Below, one piece after another: positions 54,681 through 63,164 of a stretch of 64,000 bases of DNA; the first letter of the stretch is position 1, and every line of letters starts with the position of its first letter. Both the position numbers and the translations under genes were made by a program. The stretch covers positions 1 to 64,000 of the forward strand of contig NZ_QDAH01000014.1 in the NCBI RefSeq assembly GCF_003075415.1. Direction: 5' to 3'. The notes under the pieces are model-generated. The model saw nothing but the letters and a program-made list of their open reading frames with translations, did no database searches and was not told where the DNA came from. Origin of the DNA: Microvirga sp. KLBC 81 (GTDB lineage Bacteria > Pseudomonadota > Alphaproteobacteria > Rhizobiales > Beijerinckiaceae).

Positions 54681-55772
54681 TCAGGCGGTTTTCTTCGCCG
54701 CGCCTGGATTGCCGATAGCGGCGGCGACCCGCGCACCGAAATCGCGGCAGCCGATCTTGCCGCCGAGATCACGGGTGCGGGTGGCGGGATTTGCCAGCAC
54801 GTCGTCAACGGCACGCTCGATTTCAGCCGCGGCAGCCTCCAGCGCGGGGATCTTCCGCTGCTCACCAAGCCACGCGAGCATCATTGCGGCCGACAAAATC
54901 AGCGAGGTCGGGTTGGCGACGTCCTGCCCCTGGATGTCAGGTGCCGAGCCGTGCTGTGCCTGGGCACAGACCAGTCCCGTCTCCGAATTGGCGTTGATGG
55001 AACCGGCCAGACCGAGGCTGCCGGACAGTTCGCTCGCGAGGTCGGACAGGATGTCCGAGTAGAAATTGGTCGCAACGATCACGTCATAGCGGGAAGGATC
55101 ACGGACAAGATGGGCGGCCATCGCGTCGATGATGACGTCGTTGAGAGCAACTTCGGGAAACTCCTCATGGACCTTTCGCACGCACTCCATGAACAGGCCA
55201 TCGGTGATGATGAAATTGTTGGCCTTATGAACGGCCGTCACCTTCTTGTTCCGCTTCGTGGCAAGGATGAACGCTGCGCGGGCAATGCGCTCGCAGGCCT
55301 TCCGAGTGATCTTGCGGACGGACAGAGCCACATCCTCCGTCGGCATGAACTCGCCGATGCCCTTGTGCATGTTGCGGTCGGGATAGAACCCTTCCGTCGC
55401 CTCGCGCATGATGACGAGATCCATGTTCTTGCTGCCACGATCTAGAAACGGGCGCGAGCGCGCGGGCCGGACGTTGACGTAGAGGTCGAGGCCGACTCGG
55501 AATCCAGCAGAGACGTTGACACCGCCCTGATCGCAAGGCGGATAATCCATATGGGACTGGGGTCCTAAGATGATGCCGTCATAGGTCTTGGCTTTTTCGA
55601 GTGTCTCCGGGCGGAGCGTGGTCCCGTACTTCTCAAGGCTCGTGAACCCGACATCTTCGTAGTCGAAGGACAGGCCAAGGCCGTAGGCGCTGTTGGCCGC
55701 CTCGAGCACCTTCATCGTTGCTTCTGTGATCTCCGGTCCAATGCCATCGCATGGCAGCACCATAATGCGCAT
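54681..55772 (-). CDS. isocitrate/isopropylmalate dehydrogenase family enzyme (tartrate-dehydrogenase-like)
   Basis: 363 residues. VLPCDGIGPEITEATMKVLEAA opens the fold. Substrate Arg and Tyr lie in LDLYVNVRPARS and MREATEGFY, the catalytic Lys in KVTAVHKANNFIITDGLF, and the metal Asp in VIIDAMAAHLV. Members oxidise (2R,3S)-isopropylmalate, malate or tartrate in an NAD-dependent way. Beside Otn genes it could oxidise a tetronate to 2-oxo-tetronate (inference). A GntR-like site lies 49 bp upstream of the start. Confidence 0.85.
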   Translation of the reverse strand: MRIMVLPCDGIGPEITEATMKVLEAANSAYGLGLSFDYEDVGFTSLEKYGTTLRPETLEKAKTYDGIILGPQSHMDYPPCDQGGVNVSAGFRVGLDLYVNVRPARSRPFLDRGSKNMDLVIMREATEGFYPDRNMHKGIGEFMPTEDVALSVRKITRKACERIARAAFILATKRNKKVTAVHKANNFIITDGLFMECVRKVHEEFPEVALNDVIIDAMAAHLVRDPSRYDVIVATNFYSDILSDLASELSGSLGLAGSINANSETGLVCAQAQHGSAPDIQGQDVANPTSLILSAAMMLAWLGEQRKIPALEAAAAEIERAVDDVLANPATRTRDLGGKIGCRDFGARVAAAIGNPGAAKKTA

Positions 55773-55820
55773 CTTGGTCTCCCTGTGTGGGCGGGTAGCC
55801 GTGCTGCCGCACCCAAATTA

Positions 55821-55832
55821 TTGGATGACCAA
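55821..55832. promoter_or_regulatory. candidate GntR (FCD-type) operator
   Basis: TTGGATGACCAA, an inverted repeat TTGG-N4-CCAA of the FadR-subfamily style. It lies in the 96-bp gap between the GntR gene stop and the dehydrogenase start, so it would control the operon below. No second copy was seen in the gaps upstream. Confidence 0.45.
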
Positions 55833-55868
55833 AGTTGGCTTTTTACGGATAAAAAAGCAATCCGTTTT

Positions 55869-56798
55869 TCACAGCTCGAGGTATTCTTTTGTCGTATCTT
55901 GAACGACCCGATCCCCGTCCCAGCGCATCGGCGATTTCGCCACCAGGGCGCCACCGAGATGCTGACGCATCCGGTACGAAGCTTCGATGACCTCACCGCG
56001 TTCAAGAAGACTAATGATCTCAAGATGATCGCTGCATTGCCTTTGCAGCCGGTTACGGTCCACTTGAGAGCGATATTCTAGAAGCCGCCGCATTCGGTTT
56101 ACACGCACGAGGGCTTGGTGGAAAAACGGATTGCCCGAGAGTTTAATCAGTTCCTCGTGAAAAACCGCACCGGCATTCAGCAACCACTCGGCCGGAAGAC
56201 GTGCGATGTCGGAAGCAAGCATGCCTTCCTGGATGCGGCGCTGTTCGGCTAAAACCTTTTTGTCCAGCCGAAAAGTCGGCTCCAGCATGGCGGCTGGCTC
56301 GATCAGCATACGAAAGCGGTAGATTTGCTCGAATGCCTCAGCTGTCTTTGCGACCGGGAGGAAACGCCAGCCATAGCCCTGCTTTGGCTCAGCCCATCCC
56401 TCACGCGAGGCTCGCATGAGAATGTCGGTAACCTGGGTCTTTGTCAGATTGTATCGCTCTCGCAGGAGTTGCTCTGTAACCTCGGACGGAATCCTGTCGC
56501 GCAACCAATCATCTGCAAGCCTCTGATACTCCGGCGACGCTTCCATAAGCGGAGTGTCGCCCGACTGTGCCGCAGGCTGCCCCGAGGCAGCGCATACGAA
56601 AAAGCCTCGGTTGGAATGCAGTTCCACAAGCCCTTGCTCGGCAAGAATTTGCAGGGCTTCCCGTACAGGTGAGCGCGACACGTCGAACTGATCAGCCAGT
56701 TTCTGGGTGCTGAGATGGGAACCCGGTTCGATCTGGCCAATTCGGATAAGGTTAGCGATCTCGTTCGCAATTCGGGCGGCAAGAACGTTCGATCGCAT
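55869..56798 (-). CDS. GntR family transcriptional regulator
   Basis: 309 residues from the ATG at 56798. N-terminal winged helix: LSTQKLADQFDVSRSPVREALQILAEQGLVELHSNRGFFV. A second helix-turn-helix-like region follows (LLRERYNLTKTQVTDILMRASREGW), then an all-helical FCD-type ligand domain (YRFRMLIEPAAMLEP to MRQHL). It is paralogous to the truncated gene at 62142. It lies directly upstream of the tetronate operon on the same strand and is its likely repressor. Confidence 0.9.
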   Translation of the reverse strand: MRSNVLAARIANEIANLIRIGQIEPGSHLSTQKLADQFDVSRSPVREALQILAEQGLVELHSNRGFFVCAASGQPAAQSGDTPLMEASPEYQRLADDWLRDRIPSEVTEQLLRERYNLTKTQVTDILMRASREGWAEPKQGYGWRFLPVAKTAEAFEQIYRFRMLIEPAAMLEPTFRLDKKVLAEQRRIQEGMLASDIARLPAEWLLNAGAVFHEELIKLSGNPFFHQALVRVNRMRRLLEYRSQVDRNRLQRQCSDHLEIISLLERGEVIEASYRMRQHLGGALVAKSPMRWDGDRVVQDTTKEYLEL

Positions 56799-57079
56799 TG
56801 CTCGACCCTTTCTCGGTTTGATAGGTTTTCGGCATTGTAACGGAAGCAAAAAGCGAACTTAAGATGCCGCAACCTGAAAAAGCGGCCGCAACTTGGGTCG
56901 CGACCGAGACGTTTGGAGGAAGGCTCACACGGCAGGGTCCAAGCCCTTCTAAAGCCTAATCTGCACTTATTGGCTTTTCCGTACCTAAAAGCCACTTTAT
57001 TGCATCATTAGCCTGATCGAAACGAAAAGAGCCGATCCAAGTCTCGAGGTATCTTGCCTATGTAACAGCGGGTCAATCT

Positions 57080-58153
57080 TTAGAGACGCCGCAGCAGACC
57101 AAACACAGGGACAGCTCCTAGCATTACGATGAACACCCTGACGATATGGTGGGCAGCGACAAACGCGACCTCGATGCCCAGAGAGAGCGCCACGAGGCTC
57201 ATCTCCGCCAAACCGCCGGGCGAGTAGGCCAGAAGCAGCGGGACCTGGCCGTAGGACGAGACGTGGCTCACCCCTGTCGCGAACATAGCCGTGATGGCAA
57301 GCAGGATCGCAGTGGAGCCAAGCGACAGCACGAGGATGCGGATAATCTCCCGCGAGGCTGTACCGGCAAATCGACACCCGATCGTTGTGCCCAGAACGAG
57401 TTGCGCGAGATTGACGACCTCGACGGCTGGCGCGAAGCGGGTCCAACCGAGCGTGTGCACCGCGGCGCTGACCAGCATAGGACCTAGAAGCAGCCGGGCC
57501 GGAAGACGCAGGATATGCCCGAGCAGGCCTCCGGTCAGCGCGGTCCCAAGGAGCCAGATCTCATCAAGCCAGGGCGTTTCGAAAACCGACACTCCAAATT
57601 GCGGTCTTGCTCCCAAGGGAGCCCCGCTGATCAGCCGCACGAGAAAAGGCAGCGTGAGTACAACAAGGAGAACACGGGCCGAATGGACGAGTGCGATGGT
57701 GCGGGCATCGCCGCCCTTATCCTCACCGGCAATCACCATCTCCACAAGGCCGCCAAGCATCCCGGCGAAGTATGCCGTTGTCACGTCGAATCCTGCGACC
57801 CGGCGGAAATAGACGATGCAGGCAGCGCCGCTGACCAGAATGAAGCCTACCAGGCCGAGCACCGTCGGGATCCAGTTTCCCACGCTCTCGAGGATCCGCG
57901 GTGTAAAGCCAGCTCCCAGCATTACGCCGATGATCATCGTCATCGGCGGTCGCATGGCGCCTGGAGCCGCAATCGGCGCACGCACGAGAGACGCCAGCGT
58001 ACAGGCTGTCATGGAGCCGAGCATCCACGGCAAGGGTAGATTTGAGCGTGCGAAGATCCACCCTCCCAGAGTGCCGACCAGCAGGGCAGCGAAGAACCGG
58101 ACATATGGAAACGACGCAGGCGTGAAGGCTCGCAGCCAACCCTTCAATGCCAT
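57080..58153 (-). CDS. AbrB-family membrane protein (AbrB duplication, transporter-like)
   Basis: 357 residues from the ATG at 58153. About ten helices in two internal repeats: LVGTLGGWIFARSNLPLPWMLGSMTA in the first and LTGGLLGHILRLPARLLLGPMLVSAA in the second. This AbrB/AidB-like membrane family (PF05145) is thought to regulate or transport; the function is not established. It should not be confused with the AbrB transcription factor. It is last in a minus-strand string headed by the Ldh and OtnI genes. Confidence 0.85.
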   Translation of the reverse strand: MALKGWLRAFTPASFPYVRFFAALLVGTLGGWIFARSNLPLPWMLGSMTACTLASLVRAPIAAPGAMRPPMTMIIGVMLGAGFTPRILESVGNWIPTVLGLVGFILVSGAACIVYFRRVAGFDVTTAYFAGMLGGLVEMVIAGEDKGGDARTIALVHSARVLLVVLTLPFLVRLISGAPLGARPQFGVSVFETPWLDEIWLLGTALTGGLLGHILRLPARLLLGPMLVSAAVHTLGWTRFAPAVEVVNLAQLVLGTTIGCRFAGTASREIIRILVLSLGSTAILLAITAMFATGVSHVSSYGQVPLLLAYSPGGLAEMSLVALSLGIEVAFVAAHHIVRVFIVMLGAVPVFGLLRRL

Positions 58154-58191
58154 TGGGATCTCAAGCAACTCACCTCTTTGATATTCCGGCT

Positions 58192-59472
58192 TCAATCGAT
58201 GCTGTGACCCCGGCGGATCCGTCGAACCAGCCAAGTCACGCCGACCAGCGCGAACGGCACCATGAACGCGGTCGCCACATTCGGATCGACGCGGAGGCCA
58301 GCCGCATGGGCTCCTTCGAAAAGAAGATGAGCGAGGCTCGCGACGTAGTAGGTGATCGCAGCTACCGAGAGTCCTTCGACCGTCTGCTGCAGCCGGAGCT
58401 GGGTTCGGGCACGTTCATTCATGGCTTCCAACAGACTGCGGTTCTGCTGCTCAAGTGCCACATCGACACGCGCCCGCAGGAGCTGTGCCGCCCTTGCAAG
58501 CTTGCGCGACAGGTTGGCCTGACGCTCCTCCGTCGAGGCGCAGGTTCGCATAGCCGGGTTCAGGCGGCGCGAGAGGAATCCGGACCAGCTTTGCATGCCT
58601 GCCACCGGCCGCTCGCCAATGGCGTTCAGACGCAGGCGAACGAGTTCGTCGTAAGCACGCGTTGCCCCAAAGCGATAGAGGCTGGCGGCGGCACCAGCCT
58701 CCAGTTCCGCCGCGAGGGCCGTGATGCGATCGAGCAAGCGGTGGTTGGCCTCGAAATCATCGCTCACCTGCATCTGCTGCAACAGGTCCGGCAGCTCCAC
58801 TTCGATCCGCCGGATCATTGGAGCCAGCGCCTGAGCCTCCGGCAGCCCGAGGAGTGCGAACGTCCGATACGTCTCTATTTCGAGCACCCTCTGCACCAAT
58901 GCTCCAGCCTGATCCGGCGTCAGGCTGCGATTGATGATCAGAATCCGCACCCAGCCATAGGAATCAGGCTTGAAATCCGTTGCGACAAGAGCCCTACCCT
59001 CCTCTGCTTCCGAGGCTGCGATCTGCGTCTGGCTGAAGACATCCTGCAATCCGGTCTGGATGCCGCCGTCTGGAACGAGATGCAGATCAACGGCAACGAG
59101 AAGCCTGCCTGGCGGTGGAAGTTTCCTCACCTTACGCAGCAAGGAGTCGGTGGGTGGATAAAATGGCGCCGCAGCATGGTCGGAATTCGCCAACTCCTGG
59201 GTGCAGGTGGTAAACTCCGAGTGACTCTCCCACACCAGGGCGCCTTCCGGCGCGTCAATGCGAATGTGCTTCGAGTCGGTGGCAGGTGCCGGCAGACTGC
59301 AGCTCGCGCAAAGGTCGATGAGTGCGTCACGATGGACGGCTGCTTCCTCCGTGCTGTTCACGTAGGCGAGATGCAGAAGCCGTGTCGGGGTCTTAACAGG
59401 AGAGAACGGGCGAGCATGAACCTCCGCAAGTACGCGCGCCCGTAGCGGATGGATCTCCGAAGCCTGGATCAC
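58192..59472 (-). CDS. DUF3422 family membrane protein
   Basis: 426 residues. N-terminus MIQASEIHPLRARVLAEVHARPF is the DUF3422 signature. The middle is helical (LERTRAQLRLQQTVEGLSVAAITYYVASL). Two hydrophobic helices near the C-terminus (SVAAITYYVASLAHLLF and AFMVPFALVGVTWLV) anchor it to the inner membrane. The family is restricted to proteobacteria and has no proven function. It is 38 bp upstream of the AbrB-type gene. Confidence 0.88.
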   Translation of the reverse strand: MIQASEIHPLRARVLAEVHARPFSPVKTPTRLLHLAYVNSTEEAAVHRDALIDLCASCSLPAPATDSKHIRIDAPEGALVWESHSEFTTCTQELANSDHAAAPFYPPTDSLLRKVRKLPPPGRLLVAVDLHLVPDGGIQTGLQDVFSQTQIAASEAEEGRALVATDFKPDSYGWVRILIINRSLTPDQAGALVQRVLEIETYRTFALLGLPEAQALAPMIRRIEVELPDLLQQMQVSDDFEANHRLLDRITALAAELEAGAAASLYRFGATRAYDELVRLRLNAIGERPVAGMQSWSGFLSRRLNPAMRTCASTEERQANLSRKLARAAQLLRARVDVALEQQNRSLLEAMNERARTQLRLQQTVEGLSVAAITYYVASLAHLLFEGAHAAGLRVDPNVATAFMVPFALVGVTWLVRRIRRGHSID

Positions 59473-59543
59473 GCAGCCCTCCTTCAGACATGATGCAACC
59501 GGAAGGCTGCATCACCATAATAAGGCCTTGAGATGGCGTTCGC

Positions 59544-59843
59544 TCAGAATCCGGTGAGCACTTCGGAGGTATGCTCAACCACGGGCGGTGCCTCGAAGCA
59601 GTGCGAGACCAGCTTTCGCCATTCGGCAAATCCCTCCGAGTTTCGGAAGTGAACCATGTGATCCTCCACCGTTTCCCAGCCGACGATCAACCGGTAATTG
59701 CTCGGGTTTTCGATGGATCGATGCAGCTTCAAGCTCCTGCATCCCCTGGCCTTCTGGAACACGGGAGCCGCTTTGGCCACGCCTGCCTCGAATTCGGACT
59801 CCATCCCCGCCTTAACGACGATTGCTGCCACTTCCCTGATCAC
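59544..59843 (-). CDS. antibiotic biosynthesis monooxygenase (ABM) domain protein
   Basis: 99 residues, a single ferredoxin-like ABM domain: IREVAAIVVKAGMESEFEAGV, then GCRSLKLHRSIENPSNYRLIVGWETVEDHMVHFRNSEGFAEW. It is cofactor-free in known members; many are quinol or flavin-independent monooxygenases, but many have no known activity. In tetronate clusters such proteins appear without a defined step. It lies 57 bp after OtnI. Confidence 0.85.
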   Translation of the reverse strand: MIREVAAIVVKAGMESEFEAGVAKAAPVFQKARGCRSLKLHRSIENPSNYRLIVGWETVEDHMVHFRNSEGFAEWRKLVSHCFEAPPVVEHTSEVLTGF

Positions 59844-59900
59844 GTTGAAGCCTCCTTTGAGAATTGAATTGCTGATACGAGCGTTTGCCGAGCCCCGAGT

Positions 59901-60686
59901 TCAAACAGCCACGGGGAAATGGTCCCTCCAAGAGAGGCCCGCCTCTGTGCTTGCAGCCGGTACATATTCGAGCCCAATCGATCCCTTGTAGTTTGCTGCG
60001 GCGAGTGCCTCAAACAAAGCCACAAAGTTGATTTCTCCAGAGCCCGGCTCGTGCCGACCGGGATGATCCGCAATGTGAACGTGGGCGATGCAGCCATGGT
60101 GGTCCCTGACGAAGGCGACGGGATCAATCTCGGCATTCGCCGCATGGAACGCGTCAAACAGCATGAAAAGATTTGACGCTCCGACCTCCTTGATTGCCTG
60201 CAACGCAAGAAAGGGATTGTCCATCATGTAACCGGCAAGCGTTGCCAATCCGATGGGCTCAATCAGAACCGGTATATCGGCTGCATGGGCCATCTCGCAG
60301 GCGAAGCAGACATTTCTGACATAGGTTGGCCAGACCTCATCTCGCGTCACGCCTTTAGGCAGGACACCGGACATCACATGGACGAAGCGGCTGCCGATCC
60401 GCTTTGCATAGGTGATGCCCATGTCGACACTCAACTGAAAATCTAACTCCCGCCCCGGAAGGCAGGCGATCCCCTTCTCTCCCCGACTCGGATTGCCAGC
60501 TGGCAGAGCGAGTTGAACGAACCTCTGGTCATTCTCACAACAAAGTCTATTCACTTCCTCCGCCGGGATAACATACGGGTTCGGGTGTTCCACCTCGGTA
60601 AAGCCCGCCTTGCGCGCTGCTGCGAAACGCTTCTCCAGGGGAATCTCTGCAAACAGATAGCCCAGGTGTGCACTGTATCGGACCAT
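59901..60686 (-). CDS. otnI: 2-oxo-tetronate isomerase (OtnI) / hydroxypyruvate isomerase family
   Basis: 261 residues, TIM barrel. SAHLGYLFAEIPLEKRFAAARKAGFTEVEH opens it. Metal and substrate residues follow in LIEPIG (Glu), LMLF-type FDAFHAANAE (Asp, His) and HVHIADHPGRHEPGSGEIN (His, Glu). These match OtnI and Hyi, and OtnI interconverts 2-oxo- and 3-oxo-tetronate. The presence of OtnK and OtnC homologues on the same strand 10 kb away makes OtnI the better name. It lies 17 bp after the Ldh gene. Confidence 0.8.
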   Translation of the reverse strand: MVRYSAHLGYLFAEIPLEKRFAAARKAGFTEVEHPNPYVIPAEEVNRLCCENDQRFVQLALPAGNPSRGEKGIACLPGRELDFQLSVDMGITYAKRIGSRFVHVMSGVLPKGVTRDEVWPTYVRNVCFACEMAHAADIPVLIEPIGLATLAGYMMDNPFLALQAIKEVGASNLFMLFDAFHAANAEIDPVAFVRDHHGCIAHVHIADHPGRHEPGSGEINFVALFEALAAANYKGSIGLEYVPAASTEAGLSWRDHFPVAV

Positions 60687-60703
60687 CGAAGGAGCCCTAT
60701 CCT

Positions 60704-61793
60704 TTAGCCTGCAACGGATTGGTGGGCCTCAATGATCGTTCTGTCGAACGGCAGCACGGACTCGGTTCCGGTCTTCCGTGCGAGATCGACGAGATCAGCG
60801 ACCGTGTCGTCAGGAAGACGAAGTCCCTCGCGACGGTTCTTGGCATCGTTCCGGGCTTCCAGTTCGCCCGGATAGACGACCTCGTCGAAACCCTTGGCCA
60901 AGGGCACGGACTTCAACTCCGCAATGAGCTCTTCCATCCGGCCGTTGAACTCCTGCTGGGGCTGGAAGGCTTCGATGTTCATGACGATCATGAGATGCCC
61001 GACGCCGCCGGGATGCTCCGCCTGGTAGGGACCGGTCACCCCTTTGCCGAACTGGCTTCCGCTCAAAATGCCGGAGAGCATGTCCATCATGACCGAGATG
61101 GCATACCCCTTGTGCTCGGCCATCGGGAGCGTGATGCCGCGCAGGGCCTCGACCGGATCGGTGGTCGGCTCCCCGTCCGCATTGATGGCCCAGCCTGTCG
61201 GAATGGAGAGGCCCTTCTGCCGGGCCAGATAGATCTTGCCCCGCGCCACGGCGGTGTTGGCGATGTCCAGAACCATGGGTGCGTGCCGGCCGGCCGGCGC
61301 AGCCCACGACCAGGGATTGGTTCCGACGGTCTTCTCCCGTCCGCCCCATGGCGCCATGGCGGGGCTGGAGTTGGTGGAGAGAAACGCCACGCAGCCCTCG
61401 GCGGCCGCCATCAGCGTGAAATACATGGCCGTGCCGAAATGGTTGGAGTTGCGGAGCGCCACAACGCCGACCCCATGGGCCTTTGCCCGGCGCATGGCAT
61501 CGCGCATAGCGAGTGCCGTCAGCACCTGGCCCATCCCGTCCCGTCCCGTCCATCACCACGGCACCGGCGTCCGTGACGAACTCAGGCTCGGCGACAGGTT
61601 TCACGACACCCGCTTTGAGGCGGGCCATATACCACGACGGGCGCATGACCCCGTGGGACTGATGTCCCCAGAGGTCGGCCTGGACGAGGGTGTCGGTAGC
61701 CAGCTTAGCATCCGCCTCTGACATGCCCGCGGATACATAAACGGCTGTCGCGAAATCGAGGAGACGGTCTGCTGAAACTGGGCTGTTGCTCAT
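60704..61793 (-). pseudogene. Ldh family (malate/lactate-type) oxidoreductase, frameshifted at a 5-bp repeat
   Basis: Frame 1 from the ATG at 61793 reads LLDFATAVYVSAGMSEADAKLATDTLVQADLWGHQSHGVMR and VVMDG. Frame 2 continues GQVLTALAMRDAM, SNHFGTAMYFTLMAA and GGREKTVGTNPWSWAAPAG to the stop at 60704. The switch lies at 61532-61553, where ACGGG occurs three times in tandem before ATGGG (minus strand). Loss of two units or gain of one restores a single frame of about 360 residues, normal for this NAD(P)-dependent family. It may oxidise a tetronate. Confidence 0.8.
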
Positions 61794-61878
61794 TTTTCGC
61801 TTCCTTTCAACTTTCATCCCGTATTGCGCGCTCCGGTGCGTAGCGCCGAAGCCGCGTCTTAACCTGCCACTGAGAGCA

Positions 61879-62139
61879 TCACGCTGAGGTCACTGTGCCT
61901 TCCGGGCCGCTCGCGCGACGACTCCGCAGGATCACCGGGATCAACACCAGCAGCGCGGCGATCACGAGCAGGGACAGTGCAATCGGATGGGTCAAGAAGA
62001 CGCTGAGGTCACCTTGGCTGATCGTCAGCGCGCGACGGAACTGCTGCTCCGCCAAGGGACCGAGGATGAGACCGACGACGCTAGGCGCAACCGGCACATC
62101 GAGCACGCGCATCCCAAAGCCGACGATGCCAATGCACTC
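61879..62139 (-). pseudogene. tripartite tricarboxylate transporter TctA family, C-terminal stump
   Basis: Only the last 86 codons remain: IGIVGFGMRVLDVPVAPSVVGLILGPLAEQQFRRALTISQGDLSVFL and one more hydrophobic helix, then a stop. The end of TctA permeases is plain; about 400 upstream residues are missing. The 5' edge is a junction at about 62140 with the gntR remnant transcribed the other way. TctB and TctC genes are not in view. An organic-acid importer was presumably part of the cluster before the deletion. Confidence 0.75.
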
Positions 62140-62141
62140 AG

Positions 62142-63050
62142 CTCGCCAGCCAAATCGTTGAGCACATCCGGTCGGAAGGGCTTGGAGCGGGAGAGCGCCT
62201 CACCGAGCGGAAGCTTGCGGAGCTGTTTCGCGTGTCGCGGTCCCCGGTCAGGGGCGCACTGCGCCTCCTTGAGGAGGCTGGCATCGTACAGCCCAGTGAG
62301 CGCGGAGGATTCGTGATCGCCAAGCCCGACGGTGCGCTGCCTGCAGCTCTTGAGGCACCGTCATTCGATGACGACGAACAGATCTACCTCCAGATCGCCG
62401 ACGACAGGCTCAACGGCAGGCTTCCGGAGAGGATTACCGAGAATGAAATGCTGCGCCGATATGATCTCACCCGCGCCCGTCTTGCGCGGATCCTGCGGCG
62501 CATCACCAACGAGGGCTGGATCGAGCGTCTTCCCGGACACGGCTGGGCCTTTCTGCCGGTGTTGACGTCTCTCCAGGCCTACGAGGACAGCTACCGTTTT
62601 CGCCTCCTGATTGAGCCAGCAGCGATCCTAGAGCCTCGCTTCACATTGAACCGCCCTGCCCTGGAGCGTTGCAGAGAGCAGCAGCAGTGGCTCGTCGACG
62701 GGGGTATCTGGGAAGTATCGGATGCAAAGCTCTTCGAGCTGAACAGCGGCATGCACGAAGCCATCATCGAATGCTGCCAGAACAGCTTCTTTATTGACGC
62801 CCTGAGGCGGATCGACCGAGTACGACGACTGATCGACTACCGGCAAATGCTCGACCGCGATAGCGCCGTTGGCCGCTGCCGAGAGCATGTCCATCTGCTG
62901 GATCTGTTGCTCGCAGATAAAAGGGTTGAAGCATCCGAATTCATGAGACAGCACCTGACGGAGCTTAGCACGCTGAAGACTGCCGCCCGGGACAAGCGGC
63001 AAGAACAGGCGACCGCAGATCTTCGCGGCAAGCGAGCCGCGGCAGAATAG
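62142..63050 (+). pseudogene. GntR family regulator lacking its start codon
   Basis: From 62142 the frame reads LASQIVEHIRSEGLGAGERLTERKLAELFRVSRSPVRGALRLLEE. This is nearly the entire winged helix, but no ATG, GTG or TTG lies upstream in frame before the tctA stump. The only available start (GTG at 62232) would delete half of the DNA-binding domain. The ligand domain (YRFRLLIEPAAILEP to FMRQHL) is intact and paralogous to 55869-56798. A CTC-led fusion read-through is conceivable but unlikely. Confidence 0.7.
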
Positions 63051-63164
63051 TGGGATGCGGCGATCACACGCCCCATGGAATTGGCAGCACAACTCCGCGC
63101 GCGCTCACCACGACAGGGTCGTTGCCACCGTTCGTTTCTCCAAGCATAGACCGCAGAGACTTTC

